Part shown: in pieces, positions 1 to 6,698 of the stretch | How the letters are laid out: each line of letters begins with the position of its first letter | Numbering within the stretch: the stretch's first letter is position 1 | Source: Candidatus Omnitrophota bacterium | GTDB taxonomy: Bacteria > Omnitrophota > 4484-213 | DNA length: 12,885 nucleotides | NCBI GenBank assembly: GCA_030640885.1 | Contig: DAOWIN010000074.1 | Span: 1-12,885 of the forward strand | Direction: 5' to 3' | Made by a program: the position numbers and the translations under genes | The notes under the pieces: generated by a model | Told to the model about the DNA's origin: nothing | The model's input: the letters and a program-made list of their open reading frames with translations, nothing else | The model's database searches: none

Positions 1-2
1 AA

Positions 3-110
3 ATAATTACCAATCCGCCGGCAGATACCAAAATTCTTCTCGGGGATAAACTGATATGTTTTGGAAAATTGGGAAATATCAGAAGGAAACTATGCGTGAT
101 TCCTAAATAG
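3..110 (+). CDS. C-terminal end of a TrkA-C (RCK_C)-like domain protein, partial
   Basis: An open frame enters from the left edge and ends at TAG 108-110, giving 35 residues. The visible pattern (NPPADTKILLGDKLICFG, then a basic tail) matches the last strands of TrkA-C domains, where a 'P..D..L..GD.L...G' stretch is typical. Such domains bind small ligands at the end of potassium-channel or transporter subunits and of some other enzymes. The rest of the gene lies outside the window, so the full protein cannot be named. The hydF promoter starts 10 bp after the stop, so the two genes probably belong to separate transcription units. Confidence 0.6.
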   Translation: MITNPPADTKILLGDKLICFGKLGNIRRKLCVIPK

Positions 111-119
111 TTAAAGATA

Positions 120-148
120 TTGACCCCTTTGGACAGTTATGCTATTAT
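120..148 (+). promoter_or_regulatory. Sigma70-type promoter of hydF
   Basis: TTGACC (120-125) and TATTAT (143-148) are separated by exactly 17 bp and each matches consensus at 5 of 6 positions. The expected start of transcription is near 155, giving a leader of about 20 nt with AAAGGAGGG at 163-170 and no room for an attenuator. Confidence 0.65.
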
Positions 149-174
149 AAAAAAGAGTTTTAAAAGGAGGGAAA

Positions 175-1449
175 ATGCAAAACACACCTAAATCTTTAAG
201 AACGCATATTGCCATTATGGGAAAGAGAAATGTGGGCAAGTCCTCGTTATTAAACGCCCTTACTCGACAACAGGCGGCGATAGTATCAGAATTTCCCGGC
301 ACTACGACTGACCCAGTAGAAAAAACAATGGAGTTGTTTCCATTGGGTCCAGTGGTTTTTATTGATACTGCCGGGATTGACGATAAAGGAGAGATTGGCC
401 ATCTGCGGGTGGACAGGAGTCTTCGGGTTTTGAAGCACTCCGATATAGTGATAGTAACAACCGAAGTAAGCTCTTGGGGCAAATATGAAAAGGATTTGAT
501 TAATATTATAAAAAAGAGGAACATTCCTTTAATAGTGGCAATAAATAAGATTGACTTATCTGACAAAACAAACAATATTAGCCAGTGGCTGGAGAAAAAT
601 GCCATCTATTATATTAAGACTTCAGCAATTTCTAAAAAAGGGATAAGTGGTTTGAGGCAGTTGGTTATTGACAGCGCTCCAGCAGGCCGTTTTTCCAATA
701 TCGGCTTGGTAGGCGATATAGTCTCGCCCCGCGACCTAATTCTTATGGTTGGCCCCTTGGATATAGAGGCTCCGGTAGGGAGACTAAAGCTGCCTCAGGT
801 TCAGCTTATTCGTAATTGCTTAGATCATAATGCCTGTTGTTTAATGATAAAAGAGACAGAGCTGGGTTATTTTTTATCACAATTGACTAATCCGCCCAAA
901 ATGGTGGTTTGCGAATCGCAGGTTTTGGCAAAGGTTGCCGATAAAATTCCGACTGGCACATTGTTGACCACCTTTTCAGTAATTCTCGCTCGCTTCAAAG
1001 GCGAACTTGAGATTTTTATTGACGGAGCAAAACAGTTAAAAAATCTGAAAACTGGTGATAAAGTGCTTATTGCTGAAGCTTGTACTCACCCTCCTGTTGG
1101 AGAGGATATCGGGACAGTAGTTCTTCCCCAATTAATTAATGAAAGGGTAGGAGGCAAGATTACCTTTGAGATGTGCTCAGGAAAGGATTTCCGTTATTCC
1201 GATTTAAAAAGATACAAATTAGTTATTCATTGCGGTGCTTGTATGCTTAACCGCCAGGAATTAATAAGCCGAACAAAAACCGCCCAAGAGCAAAAGGTGG
1301 CGATTACCAACTATGGTTTGACCATAGCCTATTTTAATAATCTGTTAGATAGAGTAGTGCAACCCTTTAAAAAGACAAATTGCCAAACAATATCCCCCTT
1401 TTCCCCAAGAACACAGAAAACAGATTCAAGTATTCTCGCTAACAAATAA
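175..1449 (+). CDS. hydF: [FeFe]-hydrogenase maturation GTPase HydF
   Basis: HydF is the scaffold that carries the di-iron subcluster precursor made with HydE and HydG and delivers it to apo-[FeFe]-hydrogenase in the cytoplasm. The protein has 424 residues, the normal length for the family. The N-terminal GTPase shows G1 GKRNVGKSS (16-24), G3 DTAG (64-67), G4 NKID (124-127) and a G5-like SAIS (150-153). The C-terminal cluster-binding domain has the diagnostic C-x-H (Cys303, His305) and HCGAC (His352, Cys353, Cys356), which separates it from Era/Der-type GTPases. The start has a strong AAAGGAGGG site at 163-170. No hydE, hydG or hydrogenase subunit is in the window. A GAF-ANTAR regulator gene follows after 44 bp and probably shares the transcript. 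Confidence 0.96.
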   Translation: MQNTPKSLRTHIAIMGKRNVGKSSLLNALTRQQAAIVSEFPGTTTDPVEKTMELFPLGPVVFIDTAGIDDKGEIGHLRVDRSLRVLKHSDIVIVTTEVSSWGKYEKDLINIIKKRNIPLIVAINKIDLSDKTNNISQWLEKNAIYYIKTSAISKKGISGLRQLVIDSAPAGRFSNIGLVGDIVSPRDLILMVGPLDIEAPVGRLKLPQVQLIRNCLDHNACCLMIKETELGYFLSQLTNPPKMVVCESQVLAKVADKIPTGTLLTTFSVILARFKGELEIFIDGAKQLKNLKTGDKVLIAEACTHPPVGEDIGTVVLPQLINERVGGKITFEMCSGKDFRYSDLKRYKLVIHCGACMLNRQELISRTKTAQEQKVAITNYGLTIAYFNNLLDRVVQPFKKTNCQTISPFSPRTQKTDSSILANK

Positions 1450-1493
1450 GAGCAAACTATAGAGGCGCAAGCTTCATAAATTCTCTAACGACA

Positions 1494-2189
1494 ATGAACA
1501 TTCTTTATGATGAACACATTAAAGCCTTATCCAAGGTAAGCAAGGCAATTGCTTCGGATTTATATTTAGAAGACATTCTACGGCTTATTGTGGCCGTAAC
1601 GGCGCAGGTTATGAGTTCTAATATTTGCTCTTTACAGCTTTTGGATGAAAAAGGAAATTTGGTAATTCGGGCCACTCAGAGTGTCAGTGAGGAATATAAT
1701 AAAAAGCCGCCTTTGAGGATTGGAGAGGGGATTGCTGGAAAGGTAGTCAAGGAGAATAAGCCGATAGCAGTGAAGGATGTTACCAAGGAAAAGGAGTATA
1801 AATATCAGAATATTGCCAGAAAAGAGGGGTTATGCTCGCTTTTATGCATTCCTCTTAATGTAAAAGGCAAGGTTATTGGGGTGCTCAATTCCTACACCTC
1901 TCAACCGCATAGTTTCACTGAAACAGAAATTCATATCTTGACCTCTATTGCTAATCAGGCAGCAGTAGCCATTGAAAATACCGAATTGATGGTAAAGACA
2001 CGGGTTATTCAAGAGGAATTAGAAACACGCAAGAAAACCGAGCGGGCAAAGGGGTTGTTGATGAAAAAGGGAAAGTTGAGTGAGGAGCAGGCATATTCAA
2101 AGCTCCGCAAATACTCAATGGACAAGCGCAAAAGTATGCGTGAGGTAGCTGAGGCGATTATTTTGGCAGATGAGATGGGAAATGGTTGA
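1494..2189 (+). CDS. GAF-ANTAR transcription antitermination regulator
   Basis: The protein has 231 residues. Residues about 25-160 form a GAF sensor domain (RIGEGIAGKVVKENKPI and a typical C-terminal 'SIANQAAVAIENTEL' helix). A short coiled linker leads to an ANTAR domain at about 170-226 (ERAKGLLMKKGKLSEEQAY, then KLRKYSMDKRKSMREVAEAI). ANTAR domains bind paired hexaloop hairpins in nascent RNA and prevent termination. The GAF ligand is unknown. No receiver domain or histidine kinase is fused, so control is probably through a small molecule, redox state or partner binding to GAF. No clear ribosome site precedes ATG 1494, so translation may depend on the hydF message. The last 29 codons plus stop are perfectly duplicated at 6699-6790, and a matching RNA target lies at 6881-6912. 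Confidence 0.92.
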   Translation: MNILYDEHIKALSKVSKAIASDLYLEDILRLIVAVTAQVMSSNICSLQLLDEKGNLVIRATQSVSEEYNKKPPLRIGEGIAGKVVKENKPIAVKDVTKEKEYKYQNIARKEGLCSLLCIPLNVKGKVIGVLNSYTSQPHSFTETEIHILTSIANQAAVAIENTELMVKTRVIQEELETRKKTERAKGLLMKKGKLSEEQAYSKLRKYSMDKRKSMREVAEAIILADEMGNG

Positions 2190-2190
2190 T
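2099..2190 (+). repeat. 92-bp direct repeat, copy 1 (3' end of the GAF-ANTAR gene)
   Basis: Bases 2099-2190 are identical to 6699-6790. The match breaks at once on both sides (2098 C against 6698 A; 2191 A against 6791 G). This copy encodes residues 203-231 and the stop codon of the intact GAF-ANTAR gene. It forms the left boundary of the accessory block. Confidence 0.95.
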
Positions 2191-2192
2191 AA

Positions 2193-2378
2193 AAAAACTC
2201 TCCTCCTGGATTTCCTCAATCTCGACAAAAAGTCGGGAAATATACTAGGAAATGTATTATTAAACATTTCCCCTACCTAATTCTGTATATTGCTGAAGAA
2301 GATAAAATTATAATTACAGCAATTGCACATCAGTATAAACATTCAGATTACTGCCTAAAAAGAATAAATAATATCTGA
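2193..2378 (+). pseudogene. C-terminal remnant of a ParE/RelE-type toxin
   Basis: An open frame runs from just after the stop at 2190-2192 to TGA 2376-2378. It has no start codon and encodes about 61 residues. The segment 'HFPYLILYIAEEDK' followed by 'IAIAHQ'-like residues (read as IIITAIAHQYKHSDYC) matches the second half of ParE toxins, where 'FPY.I.Y' and 'I.A.AH' strands are characteristic. The N-terminal half is missing and the truncation coincides with the edge of the 92-bp repeat, so the gene was probably cut when the block arrived or rearranged. No partner antitoxin is adjacent. Confidence 0.65.
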
Positions 2379-2554
2379 CAACTCAATCCAGCGAAATTTT
2401 TCCGCTGCCTACGATAGCAATTCAGGGTTGGATTCTTTCTTGTTTCCATAACATCTCCTGAGATACAATTTCTGTCTGGTAGTAAAATAAAATTGAGATA
2501 ATCGCAAATAGAGAAAATCTCAAAGTTTAATCTTATTATCAAATATTTTTATGC
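2379..2554. other. Intergenic DNA without a convincing gene
   Basis: This stretch between the ParE remnant and the ATPase promoter has no supported coding region. A hairpin CAGCG/CGCTG surrounds an AT loop at about 2391-2410 and is not followed by a T run. A 64-codon minus-strand frame (2348-2542) lacks a ribosome site and any recognisable domain. Confidence 0.4.
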
Positions 2555-2583
2555 TTGACAAATATATTAATATCTGATAATAT
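2555..2583 (+). promoter_or_regulatory. Promoter of the AAA ATPase gene
   Basis: A perfect TTGACA (2555-2560) lies 17 bp before TAATAT (2578-2583). Transcription would start near 2590, giving a leader of about 50 nt to ATG 2642. Confidence 0.6.
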
Positions 2584-2641
2584 TATACTTGCAAAGTTGA
2601 TTTTTAAATTAGAGGTTTTATTTTGAAGGATTGAGGGTGCT

Positions 2642-3856
2642 ATGCTTTATTCAAGAGATATTTTTTTAGAAATAAAAAATGTGATTTCAAGAGATGAGTT
2701 TATCATTTTAACTGGGGCAAGGCAAACTGGGAAAACCTCTCTTTTAATAATGATAAAAAACTTTTTAGAGGAAAAAGGCGAGCATTGCCATTATTTTAAT
2801 TTAGAGAATCCCGATTATTTAAGATTGTTGAATAAGCATCCTTTCAATCTTTTTGAGATAATTCCTGATAGTAAGTCCAAACAGAATGTTTTTGTTGATG
2901 AGATTCAATATCTTGATAACCCTGCCAATTTTTTAAAATTACTTTATGATGAAAAAAGAAATAAAATAAAAATCATCGCTTCAGGTTCATCAGCATTTTA
3001 TATAGATAAAAAATTCACAGATAGTTTAGCAGGAAGAAAATTTTTGTTTGAAATATATCCCTTGAATTTTGATGAGTTTCTGATTTTTAACCAGGAGCAG
3101 GATATATTAAAGCAAAAAACCAAAAGGTTATCTATTTATTACAAGGATAAGCTTTTAGAATTATGGGGAAAATACCTGACATACGGAGGTTATCCTAAAG
3201 TTGCTTTAGCAGAGAGTGATGATATTAAAAGAATAATATTAGAAGAACTCGGTTCATCTTATATCAAAAAAGACATTACGGATGCGGGCATAAAGAATAC
3301 GGATAAGTACTTTTCACTTTTAAAGATTTTAGCAAGTCAAACAGGTCAGTTATTGAATTCTCAAGAGTTGGCAAATACTTTTGGTATAGCTCATAAAACA
3401 GTGAAAGAATATTTATATGTAATGAAAAAATCATATCAGATTGCTTTCATTACTCCTTTTTACAAGAATTTAAGAAAAGAGTTGACCAAAATGCCCAAAG
3501 TATATTTTTATGATCTGGGTTTGAGAAATTGTTTTTTAAATAATTATGACGGGATAAAAAATCGTTCCGATCAAGGGATGTATTTAGAAAATATTATTTT
3601 TAGAGAATTTTTAAGGAAGACAAAAAGAATAGATAAAATTAAATTCTGGCGTACACAAGATAAAAAAGAAGTAGATTTTGTTATTGAAGATAAAGCTTTT
3701 GAAGTTAAATTTAATTTAAGGGATAAACTGTCTAAGACAGTAAAGAAACAAAGATATGAGCAGTTTAAGAAGCAATATCCGGAGATAAAATTCCGTTTTT
3801 TGACTTATAACGATGTTTTGGAAGAATTTTATGATTGGAAATTAGCATCAAAATAG
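2642..3856 (+). CDS. AAA_14/DUF4143 family ATPase
   Basis: This 404-residue protein belongs to the widespread AAA-ATPase plus DUF4143 family of accessory and archaeal-type genes, whose cellular role is not established. Walker A is GARQTGKTS (25-33), Walker B is NVFVDEIQ (82-89, Asp86-Glu87) and a sensor-like ASGSS follows at 113-117. A winged-helix-like middle section (about 225-265) precedes the DUF4143 part. The C-terminus has KKEVDFVIEDKAFEVKF (Asp345, Glu354, Lys356), which resembles the PD-(D/E)XK nuclease fold often noted in this family. The gene has its own promoter and a GAGGG site 5 bp before ATG. Length and domain order are complete. The stop codon abuts the IS3 remnant directly. 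Defence or toxin-like roles are only inferred from context. Confidence 0.85.
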   Translation: MLYSRDIFLEIKNVISRDEFIILTGARQTGKTSLLIMIKNFLEEKGEHCHYFNLENPDYLRLLNKHPFNLFEIIPDSKSKQNVFVDEIQYLDNPANFLKLLYDEKRNKIKIIASGSSAFYIDKKFTDSLAGRKFLFEIYPLNFDEFLIFNQEQDILKQKTKRLSIYYKDKLLELWGKYLTYGGYPKVALAESDDIKRIILEELGSSYIKKDITDAGIKNTDKYFSLLKILASQTGQLLNSQELANTFGIAHKTVKEYLYVMKKSYQIAFITPFYKNLRKELTKMPKVYFYDLGLRNCFLNNYDGIKNRSDQGMYLENIIFREFLRKTKRIDKIKFWRTQDKKEVDFVIEDKAFEVKFNLRDKLSKTVKKQRYEQFKKQYPEIKFRFLTYNDVLEEFYDWKLASK

Positions 3857-4009
3857 TGATCTTCCCCCGAAAAAGTGGACACTTTAAAGAGTTGGTAGTA
3901 GAATAAATACCGGCTCAAACTAAGGAGGTGTCTAATGAGCGGGGAAAAGAAGAAAATCAAGCGGTTTGACAAGGATTTTAAGGTTTCAGCGGTGAAAATA
4001 AGGAATTGA
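3857..4009 (+). mobile_element. Left-end remnant of an IS3-family insertion sequence (truncated orfA)
   Basis: Immediately after the ATPase stop codon the sequence begins TGATCTTCCCCC, followed by AAAAAGTGGACAC, which is very like IS3-family terminal inverted repeats. A good GGAGG site (3924-3928) precedes ATG 3935. The frame reads MSGEKKKIKRFDKDFKVSAV, the usual start of IS3 OrfA helix-turn-helix proteins, but meets TGA at 4007-4009 after 24 codons. Neither OrfB nor a matching right end is found in the window, so only about 150 bp survive. The IS promoter or ribosome site may now serve the downstream gene. Confidence 0.75.
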
Positions 4010-4068
4010 AGGGTTTGCAGAATATTTATAGAGAATATAACAGTCTAGTAAAGAGGGGTACGATTGGT

Positions 4069-5100
4069 ATGCCAGAGCAATTAAGAAAATTTATTGAAGA
4101 AGTTAGGAACAATTCAGAAATACCATCTTATGATGAAGCAACTGTAGAACATGCCATAATTACACCCCTGTTGAATCATCTCGGTTGGAGCATATCAAAT
4201 ACCAATGGAATAAAATTCCGCTACGCTGTTGGAAAAGATAAAGTTGACTATGCCTTAATAGTTAATGGCAAACCGCAAATCTTTGTTGAAGTTAAAAGAA
4301 GTGAACGGCAGTTCAATGCAGACGAGAAGAAGCAAATATTAAATTATGCGATTTTTCAAGGTGTAGATTTAGCGATTTTAACGAATGGAATAATTTGGTG
4401 GTTTTATCTTCCTAACCTTAAGGGCAAGTGGGATGAAAGGAAATTTGACACCATAAATATTAACCAGCAAGGTTTAGATGAAGTAGTATCTAAATTTTCT
4501 GATTACCTTGAGAAGGATAACATTAAAAGTGGTGAAGCCATCAAAAAAGCTAATAAGATATATGAGCGACAACAAAAAGAAAAGGTTATATTGGAAACTT
4601 TACCTAAAGCGTGGGATAAAATCGTCAATGAACCAGATGAATTGCTCGTTGATTTAGTGAAAGATAAAACCGAAAAGTTATGTGGCTATAAACCTGATGA
4701 TGAGCAGATAAAAGAATTTATTAAAGAAAAAGTAAGAACTCAACCAAGTGTAGATGTAGATATATCATCCAAAATGTATCGCCATACACCCGTTATTACA
4801 ATGGGCAATGAGATAATAAAGATAAAAGGCAGGCATCTTACAAATGCTATTTTTGAGGTAATATATAAGTCTAAAAAGATTGCACGAGAAGAAGCAATGA
4901 ATGAAATTTGTAAAAAATTTGGAAATATATTCAAGCAGAAGTATTATCAATTCATAGATGGATCGGGATTATCAAGATGGCAACATAGAATAGACTCAAT
5001 AATTACGAAGAAGAGAAAGCAAGGGTTTATTAAAATTGTAGAAGAAACTGAAACAGGGGTCTGGGAGTTAACTGACAAGGGGAAAAAATTAATAGAGTAA
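4069..5100 (+). CDS. Stand-alone HSDR_N-like PD-(D/E)XK nuclease with C-terminal winged helix
   Basis: This 343-residue protein resembles the N-terminal nuclease domain of type I restriction R subunits (HSDR_N). A conserved Glu27 helix leads to 'LLNHLGW', then Asp60 (KVDYALIVNGKP), the catalytic pair in FVEVK (Glu74, Lys76), a Gln89 'Q..NYA' motif and 'LAILTNGIIWWFY'. All expected catalytic residues are present. A lysine/glutamate-rich helical middle follows, and the last 90 residues look like a winged helix. It lacks the helicase motor of HsdR, and no HsdM or HsdS is nearby, so it is probably a solitary restriction-like enzyme. I chose ATG 4069, which has GAGGGG at 4053-4058; a TTG frame extends upstream to 4006 and overlaps the IS remnant without a ribosome site. 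Confidence 0.75.
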   Translation: MPEQLRKFIEEVRNNSEIPSYDEATVEHAIITPLLNHLGWSISNTNGIKFRYAVGKDKVDYALIVNGKPQIFVEVKRSERQFNADEKKQILNYAIFQGVDLAILTNGIIWWFYLPNLKGKWDERKFDTININQQGLDEVVSKFSDYLEKDNIKSGEAIKKANKIYERQQKEKVILETLPKAWDKIVNEPDELLVDLVKDKTEKLCGYKPDDEQIKEFIKEKVRTQPSVDVDISSKMYRHTPVITMGNEIIKIKGRHLTNAIFEVIYKSKKIAREEAMNEICKKFGNIFKQKYYQFIDGSGLSRWQHRIDSIITKKRKQGFIKIVEETETGVWELTDKGKKLIE

Positions 5101-5122
5101 TTGATATCACAAATCAAAAATA

Positions 5123-5371
5123 ATGAATAAAAAACAATTGATAGTTGCTTGGGTGATGGGATTGTTAATTATTATGTTAATTTCAGATGCTCCGAAGATG
5201 TATTATCAGATTTTACCTTCTGAACTTGGTGGTGGAAGGTGGGTGGATTATAAGCCAAAGAATTTTTGTACTATGACTAAAATACGATGGGATACAACAT
5301 TTCAAAGCTCTTTAATAATTTTAATAATTGGTGGTTTATTAATCTGTACTTTAAGGACTAAAAAGGAATAA
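5123..5371 (+). CDS. Small two-helix membrane protein, function unknown
   Basis: The 82-residue product has two hydrophobic segments (about 6-20 and 62-77) that look like membrane spans. Between them is a loop of about 40 residues with glycine and aromatic residues (LGGGRWVDYKP). A short basic tail ends the protein. The ribosome site is weak. The gene follows the nuclease gene by 22 bp and precedes a winged-helix gene by 15 bp, so these may be co-transcribed. I recognise no named family. Confidence 0.55.
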   Translation: MNKKQLIVAWVMGLLIIMLISDAPKMYYQILPSELGGGRWVDYKPKNFCTMTKIRWDTTFQSSLIILIIGGLLICTLRTKKE

Positions 5372-5386
5372 TTTAAAGGGGCAAAA

Positions 5387-5644
5387 ATGGATGTTGGGAA
5401 AAGGGATATTCTTAAAATTGTAGAGTCGTGTGGTGGAAAAGCCGATTTTGATACTATAAAAAGCAAATATCAAGAATTACCTAATAATCAATCTTCTTAC
5501 CTTTGGGCTCATTTAAGAGACTTGTGCAAGTTTGGAGATATTAAAGAAGAGGTACCAAAAGTCTATTCCTTGACAGAGCTCGGAAAAGAAAGGATTTCGG
5601 GGGACGAATATTTTTATACTGAAAGAGATTTTATCGAGCTTTAA
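5387..5644 (+). CDS. Small winged-helix-like protein
   Basis: The product has 85 residues with a good AAAGGGGC ribosome site before the ATG. The pattern (KRDILKIVESCGGKADFDTI, then helices, then 'GDIKEEVPKVYSLTELGKERI') fits a winged helix: two or three helices, a beta wing and a 'sLTelGke' end. It resembles the DNA-binding part of small MarR/PadR-like or restriction-associated regulators. No effector domain is present. It may regulate or bind DNA for the neighbouring nuclease, but this is context only. Confidence 0.6.
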   Translation: MDVGKRDILKIVESCGGKADFDTIKSKYQELPNNQSSYLWAHLRDLCKFGDIKEEVPKVYSLTELGKERISGDEYFYTERDFIEL

Positions 5645-5651
5645 AATTAAT

Positions 5652-5852
5652 ATGAAACCCCCATTCCTACCAATTTTAATATCATTTTTATTTAATCCTT
5701 ACACTATTTTTCAAGTTAGTTCTTATTATTTTGATGAAAAAGTGCATTGGGATAAATGGGATAAAATAGAATACTGTCTTTTTAAGGATTTAAAAGGAAG
5801 TGGAAAAGATGATGCCGAAATATACCGCGTCAGGATTCGTCCATGTCCCTAA
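5652..5852 (+). CDS. Hypothetical short open frame, possibly a gene fragment
   Basis: This frame encodes 66 residues starting 7 bp after the winged-helix gene. There is no ribosome site. The first 25 residues are hydrophobic and low in information, while the rest (WDKWDKIEYCLFKDLKGSG and on to YRVRIRPCP) looks more protein-like, as if the end of a soluble domain had been joined to a random start. I recognise no family. It may be debris rather than an active gene. Confidence 0.25.
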   Translation: MKPPFLPILISFLFNPYTIFQVSSYYFDEKVHWDKWDKIEYCLFKDLKGSGKDDAEIYRVRIRPCP

Positions 5853-5896
5853 AGAAAAAATATGAGTTGTTCTGTGAACAGCAGCCGAAAGAATAA
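5843..5896 (+). pseudogene. Possible 5' remnant of a FemAB-like gene
   Basis: A 17-codon frame reads MSLKKKYELFCEQQPKE and then stops. From memory this resembles the opening of FemAB-type peptidyl/acyl-transferase-like proteins ('KYE.FC....IP.F.Q.WWLDAV'), cut before the diagnostic motif. The match is short and could be chance. It overlaps the end of the previous hypothetical frame. Confidence 0.2.
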
Positions 5897-5932
5897 GATA
5901 AGTGAGAAAAGTGATGCTCGAATTACGGTAGC

Positions 5933-5967
5933 TTGACAAAGGTTAGCAAATATGCTAATCTTATATT
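5933..5967 (+). promoter_or_regulatory. Promoter with palindromic operator for the higBA-type operon
   Basis: TTGACA (5933-5938) is followed by a 16-bp palindrome TTAGCAAATATGCTAA (5943-5958), two 6-bp arms around AATA. Weak -10 candidates are TAATCT (5956-5961, 17-bp spacer) and TATATT (5962-5967). The palindrome lies between -35 and -10, where an Xre-type antitoxin or its complex would block RNA polymerase, as is usual in autoregulated toxin-antitoxin operons. Confidence 0.6.
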
Positions 5968-5979
5968 GAGAGATATTCT

Positions 5980-6387
5980 ATGAGAATTCTCAGGAAAGAA
6001 AATTATATTTTCTATCAAGGGGAGAGATTTCAGGTAGAGTTTTACTTCACTGAAGCGGGGAAAATGCCGGCTAAGGAGTATTTAGAAAAAACATCTCTAG
6101 ATGTAAAGGTGAAATTAGCTGCTTTGGTAAAATATATTGCTGAGCACGGAAATCTTTTTGACATAACGAAGTTCAGGATGGTAGATCCTAAAGAGAAAAT
6201 CTTTGAGTTTAAACCAATGAACCATCGCTTCTTTAACTTTTTTTATAAAGGCGGAAAGATAATTATTACTAATGCCTACATGAAAAAATCTCAGAAAGTA
6301 AGCAAAAAGGATTTAGAGAAAGCCAAGACCTTGAAGAAGGATTATATTAGTAGAGCCAAGGGAGGTATTTACTATGAAAAAAGTTAA
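5980..6387 (+). CDS. HigB-like toxin (phage Gp49/RelE superfamily)
   Basis: The 135-residue product has the features of Gp49-like HigB toxins, RelE-fold endoribonucleases that cut mRNA on the ribosome. The core has 'VEFYFTEAGKMPAKEYL', a central 'FDITKFRMVDPKEKIFEFKP' strand pair, and the characteristic end 'ANAYMKKSQKVSKKDLEKA' (seen as ITNAYMKKSQK), in which basic residues follow an aromatic and precede the last helix. The toxin gene is first and overlaps the antitoxin gene by 14 bp, the HigBA order. The ATG has a weak ribosome site. The N-terminal 15 residues are longer than in many relatives. Confidence 0.82.
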   Translation: MRILRKENYIFYQGERFQVEFYFTEAGKMPAKEYLEKTSLDVKVKLAALVKYIAEHGNLFDITKFRMVDPKEKIFEFKPMNHRFFNFFYKGGKIIITNAYMKKSQKVSKKDLEKAKTLKKDYISRAKGGIYYEKS

Positions 6388-6697
6388 AACTTATATGGAT
6401 AAGTTAATGGAGGATAAAGAATTCCGCAAGAGGTTTGATGAAGAATATCAAAATCTTTGCATTGGAGAACAGGTTGCTCGAGCACGGCATCAGGCGCATT
6501 TAACGCAATCTGCTTTGGCGAAACGCATACACACTACTAAATCAGCTATTTCTCGGTATGAAAGCGCTGATTATAGTGGATACAGTCTGCCACTTTTAAA
6601 TAGAATAGCTAATGCTTGCGGAACAGATTTAAGAATTATTTTCAGTGCTAAGCAGACAAAGGATGATTTACGAATTGCAAGGCAGAATAGTCTTTAA
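6374..6697 (+). CDS. HigA-like antitoxin, Xre-family helix-turn-helix
   Basis: The 107-residue product has an Xre helix-turn-helix at about 33-87: 'IGEQVARARHQAHLTQSALA' followed by 'KRIHTTKSAISRYES' and 'LPLLNRIANACGTDLRI'. It would neutralise the upstream toxin and, with it, repress the operon at the palindrome 5943-5958. A strong AGGGAGG (6359-6365) lies 8 bp before ATG, inside the toxin gene, which should favour antitoxin synthesis. The stop codon is one base before the second 92-bp repeat, so this pair forms the right edge of the island. Confidence 0.88.
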   Translation: MKKVKTYMDKLMEDKEFRKRFDEEYQNLCIGEQVARARHQAHLTQSALAKRIHTTKSAISRYESADYSGYSLPLLNRIANACGTDLRIIFSAKQTKDDLRIARQNSL

Positions 6698-6698
6698 A

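Noticed and set aside
175..1449. Era/Der-type ribosome-assembly GTPase
   Set aside because: The C-terminal CxH and HCxxC cluster ligands are specific to HydF, and there is no KH domain or second GTPase domain.
2348..2542. Minus-strand frame with a 'METRKNPTLNCYRRQRKNF' segment
   Set aside because: It has no ribosome site, overlaps the ParE remnant end, and contains no domain I can name. It may be a repeat or gene fragment, but the sequence alone does not support a gene.
4006..4068. TTG start for the HSDR_N-like protein
   Set aside because: No ribosome site precedes it, it overlaps the IS orfA remnant, and the HSDR_N homology begins after ATG 4069.
3857..5100. Complete IS3 element
   Set aside because: Only the left end and 24 codons of orfA are present. 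No orfB with a DDE domain and no matching right inverted repeat was found.
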